DNA from: CAWBUW01 sp963792075
GTDB lineage: Bacteria > Chloroflexota > Anaerolineae > Anaerolineales > UBA4823
Length of the DNA: 64,000 bases
Assembly (NCBI GenBank): GCA_963792075.1
Contig: CAWBUW010000012.1
Span: forward strand, 1,302,001-1,366,000
Direction: 5' to 3'
Shown piece by piece: positions 57,757 through 64,000 of the stretch. How positions within the stretch are numbered: position 1 is the stretch's first letter; each line of letters starts with the position of its first letter. The notes beneath the pieces were generated by a model, which saw only the letters and a list, made by a program, of their open reading frames with translations, did no database searches and had not been told where the DNA came from. Position numbers and translations under genes: made by a program.

Positions 57757-58890
57757 ATGTTTGCTAAAAGACGCCAATGGATTTTGCTGTCCCTGCTATT
57801 GATCGTCAGCCTGGCTCTGTCTGCCTGCGGTGCAAAAGCTACTCCGCCGCCTGCCACGGAACAGCCAACGGCCGTCCCCGCGCCCACCGAAGCCCCGACA
57901 CAGCCGTCAGCGACCGGCAACCTGGTCATGCTCGACTGGTCTGGCTACGAACTGCCGGAGTTTTGGCCTGACTTCGCCGCCAAGTACCCCAACGTCAAGG
58001 TGGACTTCAGCTTCATGTCTGAGAGCGCCAATTCGTACGCCAAGATGAAAAGCGGCTTTCAGGCCGACCTGGTTCATCCGTGCAGCAACTTCTGGAAGAT
58101 CATGGTGGACGAGAACATGGTGCAGGCGCTTGATACTTCCAAGCTCAGCAATTGGAAAGACGTGAACCCGGCGCTGGCCAAGCAGGGCGAGTTCAACGGC
58201 AAGCAGTATTGGGCGCCTTGGGATTGGGGCTTTGAATCTATCCTCGTCCGCAAGGATAAGGTGACGACCGTTCCTACGTCGTGGGCTGACTTGTGGAATC
58301 CCGAATACAAGGGCCACATCGCCTTGTATGACTCTGGCGAAACGGCGCATGTGATCGCCGCGTTGGCCCTGGGCATCCTGGATCCATGGAACACCACGCC
58401 AGAGCAGGACGCCCAGATCAAGCAGAAGCTATTGGATTTGATGCCCAACGTTTTGACGATCTGGAGCAGCCAGACCGAGCTTGAGCAAATGATCGCTTCC
58501 GGCGACGTGTGGGTGGCGGCCAGCGCCTGGAACGCCTCCTACGTCAACATGCTGAAGCAGAACGTAGACGTGGTTTACATCGATCCCAAGGAAGGCCGCG
58601 GCGGGTACCTGTGCGGTTTTGCCATTCCGACCACCTCTAAGAATTATGACCTGGCCCTGGCGATGATTGACGCCTACCTGGCTCCAGTCTCCCAGGCCAA
58701 GCTGGCCAACGATTACGGCTATGGTATTGTCAATAACGCCGCTATTGCACAGGTAGATCCCACATTGGCTGAGCAGTTGTCGCTGAACGACCAAAACATC
58801 ATTTCCAGGACGGTATTCTACAAGTACATCACCACCGCCCAGCGGGATGCCTGGACCAGCGTCTGGTCAGAGGTAAAGACATCGAAGTAA
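57757..58890 (+). CDS. ABC transporter substrate-binding lipoprotein (PotD-like)
   Basis: A 377-residue extracytoplasmic binding protein. It has a lipoprotein signal (WILLSLLLIVSLALSAC, lipobox LSAC), a proline/threonine-rich linker and a periplasmic-binding fold of the spermidine/putrescine type (MLDWSGYELPEFWPDFAAKY, GFESILVRKDKVTTVPTSW, DLWNPEYKGHIALYDS). AAAGGAGA lies 7 nt before ATG 57757. The MttB-family gene at the end of the operon suggests that the ligand may be a betaine or other methylated amine; this is inference. Confidence 0.92.
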   Translation: MFAKRRQWILLSLLLIVSLALSACGAKATPPPATEQPTAVPAPTEAPTQPSATGNLVMLDWSGYELPEFWPDFAAKYPNVKVDFSFMSESANSYAKMKSGFQADLVHPCSNFWKIMVDENMVQALDTSKLSNWKDVNPALAKQGEFNGKQYWAPWDWGFESILVRKDKVTTVPTSWADLWNPEYKGHIALYDSGETAHVIAALALGILDPWNTTPEQDAQIKQKLLDLMPNVLTIWSSQTELEQMIASGDVWVAASAWNASYVNMLKQNVDVVYIDPKEGRGGYLCGFAIPTTSKNYDLALAMIDAYLAPVSQAKLANDYGYGIVNNAAIAQVDPTLAEQLSLNDQNIISRTVFYKYITTAQRDAWTSVWSEVKTSK

Positions 58891-58909
58891 AGTAGCGTTG
58901 TATCCATCC

Positions 58910-58950
58910 CCATCCTTGCAAAGGTTAGTAGAACACCTTTGCAAGGATGG
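58910..58950. repeat. Perfect inverted repeat inside the ABC operon (16-bp arms, 9-nt loop)
   Basis: Arms 58910-58925 and 58935-58950 pair exactly. First of two hairpins between the binding-protein gene and the permease genes. Confidence 0.88.
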
Positions 58951-58977
58951 ATCGTATCATCTCAATAAAAGGGGGAA

Positions 58978-59020
58978 GTGGAGTGTTTTGTGCGTGCGAA
59001 GCACGCACAAAACACTCCAC
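58978..59020. repeat. Perfect inverted repeat inside the ABC operon (20-bp arms)
   Basis: Arms 58978-58997 and 59001-59020 pair exactly around GAA; the tip contains GCGAAGC. With the preceding hairpin it could limit transcription or protect the 3' end of the binding-protein message. Confidence 0.92.
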
Positions 59021-59070
59021 ACCCCAAGTTATCGAGAAGTTACGATGGATTTTTGAAAGGTAAACACTAC

Positions 59071-59922
59071 ATGGAAAATCGTCGCCGCTTTGCCTTCCTG
59101 ATCGGCCCACCCAGCTTGTATTTATTCCTGCTTTTCCTGCTGCCGATGGGTGTGATGTTCGTCTACAGTTTCCGCGCTGGCATTACCGGGGCCGCGCACG
59201 ATACGTTCACGCTTGCCAATTATCGCGACTTCCTGGCAAACACCCATTTCCACCGCCTGCTCTGGCGCTCTGCCATCATCTCGTTAACAGTCTCAATGGC
59301 ATCCACCCTCCTGGCCTATCCGCTGGCGTATTACCTGGTCTTTCGGGCCGGGCCGAACCGGGTGACCCTGATGACTTTGCTCATCATCCCGACCTGGACC
59401 AGTTATCTGCTGAGGATCTTCTCATGGAAATTGATTCTAGGCTCCAGTGGGCTGTTCAACACGCTCTTGCTCGACCTCCATTGGATCCAGGAAGCATCTG
59501 CGATCCTGATCTATAGCCGCAGTGCAGTGATCGTCACGCTGGTTTACGTCTGGGTGCCATTCGTTACCCTGCCGATTTTCGCCGCCCTGGAACGGATCGA
59601 CCGCAGCCTGCTCGAGGCGGCCGCGGACCTGGGCTGCCAGCCGTGGGAGGCCTTCCTGCGTGTTACCCTGCCGCTCAGCCTGACAGGCGTGGTGGCCGGC
59701 TTCTTCTTCGCTTTTATTCCTACATTGGGTGAATTCGTCACACCTCTGCTGGTGGGCGGCGCTTCCGGCGCGATGTACGGCAACCTGATCCAGGACGAGT
59801 TCATGCGCGCTCTCAACTGGCCGATGGGCTCTGTGATGAGCCTGGCGATGCTGGCCGCCGTCCTGATGGGAGTCTTCATCCTCACCCGCCTGGCTTCCGT
59901 CTCGGACCTCGTGGAGCTGTAA
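59071..59922 (+). CDS. ABC transporter permease (PotB-like)
   Basis: A 283-residue inner-membrane permease with about six spans. The start at ATG 59071 has GAAAGG upstream; the longer frame from 58978 runs through the hairpin and is not coding. The EAA loop, which contacts the ATPase, is LLEAAADLGCQPWEAFLRVTL. Confidence 0.93.
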   Translation: MENRRRFAFLIGPPSLYLFLLFLLPMGVMFVYSFRAGITGAAHDTFTLANYRDFLANTHFHRLLWRSAIISLTVSMASTLLAYPLAYYLVFRAGPNRVTLMTLLIIPTWTSYLLRIFSWKLILGSSGLFNTLLLDLHWIQEASAILIYSRSAVIVTLVYVWVPFVTLPIFAALERIDRSLLEAAADLGCQPWEAFLRVTLPLSLTGVVAGFFFAFIPTLGEFVTPLLVGGASGAMYGNLIQDEFMRALNWPMGSVMSLAMLAAVLMGVFILTRLASVSDLVEL

Positions 59923-60720
59923 ATGCGCCGCAAACTACCTTCCATCGGCTCGATCTACTTTCTGGCGGTGTGCCTGGTGCTCTACTTGCCGATCCTCCTG
60001 CTGATTATTTTCTCTTTCAACAACGCTACCGTGTTGGTCTTCCCGCTGAAAGGGTTTACTTTGCAGTGGTATGGCAAATTATTCGAGAACCGTGAGCTGC
60101 TCAAGGCGGTCGGCAACAGCCTGGTAATCGGCTTCGGTTCTTCGCTGGTCGCGACCGTGCTGGGCACCATGGGCGCCATTGCCATCGTCCGCTATAAATT
60201 GCCTGGGCGGGATATTTTTCTCGGCGCGGTCGCTCTGCCGCTCGTCATCCCTTACGTGATACTGGGTGTATCGCTGCTGATCCTGTTCAATGAGATCGGG
60301 ATACCGCTCTCGGCTTTCTCGGCCGGCGTGGCGCACGTGATCATCAGCATCCCTTACGCCATGCTGATCGTCGCCTCGCGGCTGGTTGGCTTCCCGAACA
60401 ACCTGGAAGAGGCCGCCATGGATTTGGGCGCTTCCTACTGGGAGGCTTTGCTGCGCGTGACCATACCGATCTGCTCTCCGGCGCTGCTGGCAGCGTTTCT
60501 GCTCTGCTTCACGATTTCATTCGATGAATACGCTATTGCCTCTTTTTTGGTCGGCACGGATACAACGCTGCCCGTCTACCTGTATTCGCAGTTGCGCTTT
60601 CCTACCCGCCTGCCGATGGTAGTCGCGCTGGCTGCTATCCTGATGACCGTTACGATGGCCGTGATGCTGTTTACAGAATGGCTGAGGCGCGCCGGCCAGA
60701 CGCCTACAAGGAATGGATAA
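59923..60720 (+). CDS. ABC transporter permease (PotC-like)
   Basis: A 265-residue second permease with about six spans, starting directly after the first. The EAA loop is LEEAAMDLGASYWEALLRVT. SFDEYAIASFLVGTDTTLPV is typical of the PotC group. Confidence 0.93.
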   Translation: MRRKLPSIGSIYFLAVCLVLYLPILLLIIFSFNNATVLVFPLKGFTLQWYGKLFENRELLKAVGNSLVIGFGSSLVATVLGTMGAIAIVRYKLPGRDIFLGAVALPLVIPYVILGVSLLILFNEIGIPLSAFSAGVAHVIISIPYAMLIVASRLVGFPNNLEEAAMDLGASYWEALLRVTIPICSPALLAAFLLCFTISFDEYAIASFLVGTDTTLPVYLYSQLRFPTRLPMVVALAAILMTVTMAVMLFTEWLRRAGQTPTRNG

Positions 60721-60721
60721 T

Positions 60722-61828
60722 ATGACTGACTTTGCCGTTGAATTTCGCAGCGTGACGAAAATATTCTTCTCGGCCCGGCATGGGCGGTCGGAGGAGGTGT
60801 ACGCAGTCAAAGAAATGAACCTGGTCATTCCGTCCGGCAAGTTCTTCACCTTGCTCGGCCCCAGCGGCTGCGGCAAGACTACCACCCTGCGCCTGATCGC
60901 CGGCTTCGAGTCGCCCACTACCGGTGAGGTGTTCATCCAGGGTAGGCCAGTGAGTAAGGTTCCGCCCAATCAGCGCCCGGTGAATACCGTTTTCCAAAAC
61001 TACGCGCTCTTCCCCCACCTGAATGTGGCCAAAAATGTCGGCTTTGGGCTGGCGGTCAAGCGCGTGCCACGCGCTGAACGCGAACACCTTGCACACGAGG
61101 CGTTGGAGCTGGTCAAGCTGGGCGACATGGGCGACCGCATGCCGGCGCAGCTCTCCGGTGGGCAGCAGCAGCGTGTGGCCCTGGCACGCGCCTTGGTTAA
61201 CAAACCGGCTGTCCTTCTGTTGGACGAACCCCTCGGCGCTCTCGACCTGAAGCTGCGCAAGGCCATGCAGATCGAGCTCAAGCACATCCAGGAGCAGGTC
61301 GGGATCACTTTTGTATACGTCACCCACGACCAGGAGGAAGCGTTGACCATGTCGGACATCATCTCCGTTATGGATAAAGGGGCGATCCAGCAGCTAGGCG
61401 ACCCGGCGACGCTGTACAAGCAGCCGGCCAACCGTTTTGTGGCGGATTTCATCGGCGAGAGTAATTTCATCCAGGGGAAAATCGAGTCGCTGCAGGATGG
61501 GAAAGCCCATTTGCTGGTTGGCGGGGAACTGGTGACGGTAAGCGCCGCCAAGGAAGGTTTCTCGGTCGGCCAGGATGCCACGTTCACCGTCCGCCCGGAG
61601 AAGGTAATATTTTCCGGCAGGGAATCGGCTGCCGAAGGCTTGTCCGGTACAGTGCAAGAGCTGGTCTATATCGGCACGGATACCCGCTACGCGGTGACGT
61701 TGGCCAGCGGCGAGAGCGTCGTGGTGCGCATCCAGAATGGATGTGGCAGCGATCGCCTCGAATTTGCGCGCGGCGACAAGGTCAGGGTTTACTGGTCAGT
61801 CGAGGATGCCCGCCTGCTAACTGCTTAA
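60722..61828 (+). CDS. ABC transporter ATP-binding protein (PotA-like)
   Basis: A 368-residue ATPase. Walker A GPSGCGKTT, Q-loop VFQNYALFPHL, signature LSGGQQQRVALARAL, Walker B VLLLDEPLGALD and switch histidine YVTHDQEEAL are all intact. A TOBE regulatory domain follows (TVRPEKVIF). The start is ATG 60722 (AAGGA 9 nt upstream) or 60713. Confidence 0.95.
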   Translation: MTDFAVEFRSVTKIFFSARHGRSEEVYAVKEMNLVIPSGKFFTLLGPSGCGKTTTLRLIAGFESPTTGEVFIQGRPVSKVPPNQRPVNTVFQNYALFPHLNVAKNVGFGLAVKRVPRAEREHLAHEALELVKLGDMGDRMPAQLSGGQQQRVALARALVNKPAVLLLDEPLGALDLKLRKAMQIELKHIQEQVGITFVYVTHDQEEALTMSDIISVMDKGAIQQLGDPATLYKQPANRFVADFIGESNFIQGKIESLQDGKAHLLVGGELVTVSAAKEGFSVGQDATFTVRPEKVIFSGRESAAEGLSGTVQELVYIGTDTRYAVTLASGESVVVRIQNGCGSDRLEFARGDKVRVYWSVEDARLLTA

Positions 61829-61881
61829 TGGCGGGGCGGCATTTTGCCGCCTTCAGAATTTTAATCCAGGAGAATTTTAGT

Positions 61882-63315
61882 ATGACGTGGTTGAAACTCA
61901 ATACGCCTGCTGGTCACGCCACACGTCTCTCAGACGAACAATTCCAGATGATTCATAACGCCAGCCTGGAGATTTTGGAACGCATTGGCGTGCGCCTCGA
62001 TCTCGCCGATGCCGTTGATATTCTGAAGAAGGCCGGCGCTACCCAAACCGAGGATGGACTGGTGCACGTACCTTCCCGGCTGGTAGAAAAGGCGCTGTCT
62101 ACTGCGCCCAAAGAGGTGACTCTCTACGACCGGAACGGCAGTCCCGCCATGCCGCTGGGCGGCAACCGCTGTTTCTTCGGCCCTGGCTCGGATTGCCTGA
62201 ACATTATCGATCACCGCACCGGCGAGCGCCGCAAGCCGCTCTTGCAGGACGTGGTCGAGGGCGTAACCCTGTGCGACGCCCTGCCGAACATTGATTTCGT
62301 TATGTCCATGCTGCTGCCCGGCGATGTGGACCAGACCATAGCCGACATCCACCAGATGGAAGTCATGCTCTCTTACACTACCAAGCCCATTTTGTACGTC
62401 TCTTACGAGGTCAAGGGGCTGCTCCACGCCGTCGAGATGGCGGAAGCGGTGGTCGGCGGCGCAGAGGCCCTGCGGCAGAAACCTATCCTGACCTGCTACA
62501 TCAACGTGGTCTCCGGGGCGGTTCACAACGCCGATGGCCTGCGCAAGCTGCTCTTCCTCTCTGGCAAGGGACTGCCGGTGCTCTACATCCCAGGTTCGAA
62601 CGCCGGTGTGACCAGCCCCATGACGATGGCTGGCGCGGTCGCCCTCGACATGGCCGGCGGCCTGCTAGGGTTGGTGCTGTCTCAATTGAACCGCGAGGGC
62701 ACGCCTTTCATCATCTCGGCCATGGACCCGGCCTCCCTGGACATGCGCACCATGGTCTCGCCGTACGATTACCCGGAGCGGGGCATCATCCGCTCGGTTT
62801 CGCAGCGTTATGGCCTGCCGTCACTGGCCCTGGCCGGGGCGACGGATTCCAAAGTGGTGGACCAGCAAGCTGCCGCCGAAGCCGCCCTGACCATGCTGGC
62901 GGATGTGATCACAGGCGGCAACCTGATCCACGATCTTGGCTATCTCGAGTCGGGCCTCACTTATTCGTTCGCCCAATTGGCGATCTGCGATCAAATGGTC
63001 GATTGGATCAAGGCCTTTTTCCGCGAGGTCGAGGTGAGCAAGGACACGCTGGCCCTGGATCAAATTGCTTCCGTCGGAGCCGGAGGCAGCTACCTGAATA
63101 CGCCGCATACGCAGAAACATTTTCGCGAAACCTGGTACCCTGGCTTGTTCGAACGGGGGAATTACCACGACTGGGCGCAGAAGGGCGCTAAAACCCTGGC
63201 GGAACGCGCCGCCGAGCGCGTGCAGAAGATATTGGCGGAACACCAACCGCCGCCGCTGCCGGCCGAAGTCAAAACACGCCTGCGTGAAATCGTCCAGCAA
63301 GCCGGCACCCAATAG
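61882..63315 (+). CDS. MttB-family methyltransferase without pyrrolysine
   Basis: A 477-residue TIM-barrel protein of the trimethylamine methyltransferase family, with MIHNASLEILERIGVRL at the start and SPMTMAGAVALDMAGGLLG and IISAMDPASLDMRT in the core. The frame has no internal TAG, so it is a non-pyrrolysine member; characterised members demethylate glycine betaine and similar quaternary amines, passing the methyl to a corrinoid protein. No corrinoid protein or partner methyltransferase gene is in the window. CAGGAGA precedes the ATG. Last gene of the importer operon, so it likely acts on the imported compound. Confidence 0.88.
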   Translation: MTWLKLNTPAGHATRLSDEQFQMIHNASLEILERIGVRLDLADAVDILKKAGATQTEDGLVHVPSRLVEKALSTAPKEVTLYDRNGSPAMPLGGNRCFFGPGSDCLNIIDHRTGERRKPLLQDVVEGVTLCDALPNIDFVMSMLLPGDVDQTIADIHQMEVMLSYTTKPILYVSYEVKGLLHAVEMAEAVVGGAEALRQKPILTCYINVVSGAVHNADGLRKLLFLSGKGLPVLYIPGSNAGVTSPMTMAGAVALDMAGGLLGLVLSQLNREGTPFIISAMDPASLDMRTMVSPYDYPERGIIRSVSQRYGLPSLALAGATDSKVVDQQAAAEAALTMLADVITGGNLIHDLGYLESGLTYSFAQLAICDQMVDWIKAFFREVEVSKDTLALDQIASVGAGGSYLNTPHTQKHFRETWYPGLFERGNYHDWAQKGAKTLAERAAERVQKILAEHQPPPLPAEVKTRLREIVQQAGTQ

Positions 63316-63407
63316 CAGCGCAGAAAAGGTTTTTCCCTTTTACACAGCCTCACCCACAAAGGCAACAACTTTTGAGTGCTCCCAGCAAGTGAGTGACGTT
63401 TTTTAAC

Positions 63408-63435
63408 TTGACATCCGGCTTGAGTTGAATATAAT
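63408..63435 (+). promoter_or_regulatory. Consensus promoter of the last GNAT gene
   Basis: TTGACA (63408-63413), 16-bp spacer, TATAAT (63430-63435). The leader holds ACCATCC-GTG-TGGATGGT, a small hairpin, directly before the ribosome binding site AAAGGAG. Confidence 0.85.
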
Positions 63436-63488
63436 ACTCCATACAACATCTGTATACCATCCGTGTGGATGGTAAAGGAGACGATCCT

Positions 63489-64000
63489 ATGCTTCGTCCT
63501 GGCATTCAAATCCGGTCTTTTGATGGCAAAGGCGCTTCGCCAGCCGAGTATGCCGCCTTGAACCGGCACAACAACTGTATGCGCCTGGAGCGCCTGCCCG
63601 ATGACCCCCCGGTCCCGCTCGAGGAAACCATCCAGAACCTGCAGAGTCTTCCACCATTTGTCGATCTTAAACTGTGGACAGCCTGGGACTCCGGCCAAAA
63701 CGAGCTGGTGGCCCTGGGTGATATTGTTATCTTGCGATTAGATGAGAACAAACACCTGGCCCAATTCGAGCTCACCGTGCAGCCGGAGTACCGGCGGCAG
63801 GGATTGGGACGCAAGCTCTTAGGCCTGATTGCGGAGGTCGCTCGCCAGGAGCAGCGCCGGCTGCTTATGACCAGCACCGTCGACCGGGTTCCGGGGGGGG
63901 AAGCGTTCATGCAGCGCATCGGGGCGCGCAAGGGACTGGAGGCGCACACCAACCAGCTACGCATGACCGAGCTTGACCGGGAACTGGTGACCCATTGGCT
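63489..64000 (+). CDS. GNAT acetyltransferase, 3' end beyond the window
   Basis: Open from ATG 63489 to the window end, about 170 residues. The acetyl-CoA binding segment is ELTVQPEYRRQGLGRKLLGL; RRLLMTSTVDRVPGGEAFMQ and IGARKGLEAHTNQL follow. The ribosome binding site AAAGGAG is 7-8 nt upstream. It may be a two-domain GNAT, since the domain seen here is followed by more open frame. Substrate unknown. Confidence 0.82.
   Translation, partial: MLRPGIQIRSFDGKGASPAEYAALNRHNNCMRLERLPDDPPVPLEETIQNLQSLPPFVDLKLWTAWDSGQNELVALGDIVILRLDENKHLAQFELTVQPEYRRQGLGRKLLGLIAEVARQEQRRLLMTSTVDRVPGGEAFMQRIGARKGLEAHTNQLRMTELDRELVTHW

Noticed and set aside
61882..63315. Pyrrolysine-containing trimethylamine methyltransferase
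   Set aside because: The reading frame has no internal TAG, so the canonical MttB with pyrrolysine is excluded.

Overview
The window reads as a chromosome segment of an uncultured Chloroflexota bacterium, most likely Anaerolineae. This placement is inferred from protein style and gene neighbourhoods: a T-box-controlled thrS, a dnaG-rpoD pair, a complete 14-gene nuoA-N operon without fused subunits, MalT-like LuxR regulators and the YLDPGSGS small membrane protein. No rRNA gene is present to confirm it. Host genes are GC-rich. The left edge (1-2000) is more AT-rich and carries gene debris.

Layout. 1-1900: an unrecognised 5'-partial gene, a truncated Fic gene and coding debris. 1920-4200: promoter, threonine T-box and thrS. 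4295-7600: a large membrane Ser/Thr kinase with an FHA domain and Ig-like repeats. 7726-16505: tRNA-Glu with an 8.7-kb integrative element in its 3' end. The element carries a small HTH protein, a tyrosine recombinase, an HK97-type prohead protease, a primase-polymerase with CHC2 finger, an HUH rolling-circle Rep and a large serine recombinase whose 3' end crosses attR. 16554-22506: AAA/DUF4143 ATPase, patatin, ChbG/YdjC deacetylase, quinone-oxidoreductase-like MDR and a LuxR regulator that has lost its NTPase domain. 22716-25051: infC (apparent AUC start), rpmI, rplT and an RNA 2'-O-methyltransferase. 25059-31039: DUF711 protein, a Tat-type lipoprotein 5'-nucleotidase and a small cell-surface cluster. 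31150-34772: dnaG and rpoD. 34793-49574: promoter, nuoABCDEFGHIJKLMN and terminator. 49599-56243: radical SAM protein, lipA, nfeD-slipin pair, RimI-like GNAT, RNase D and a beta-CASP metallo-hydrolase. 56306-64000: membrane protein, TfoX-N protein, a PotDBCA-like ABC importer with an MttB-family methyltransferase, and a GNAT gene cut by the window end.

Three patterns run across the window. First, thirteen intergenic sites carry long inverted repeats, mostly perfect with 16-28 bp arms and loops of 0-4 nt. Several end in GCGAAGC or GCAAAGC tips. All have different sequences, and none lies inside the integrative element or the nuo operon. Second, several genes look leaderless, with a TATAAT box ending 6-7 nt before the start codon. 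Third, two conserved genes (nuoL and the beta-CASP hydrolase) are each broken by one-base frameshifts, which may be real or assembly errors.

The most interesting system is the tRNA-Glu element. By direct frame reading, excision would replace the last 13 codons of the serine recombinase with 18 others and put its stop codon 5 nt before the start of the HTH gene. The recombinase and its possible directionality factor would then be joined only in the circular form.
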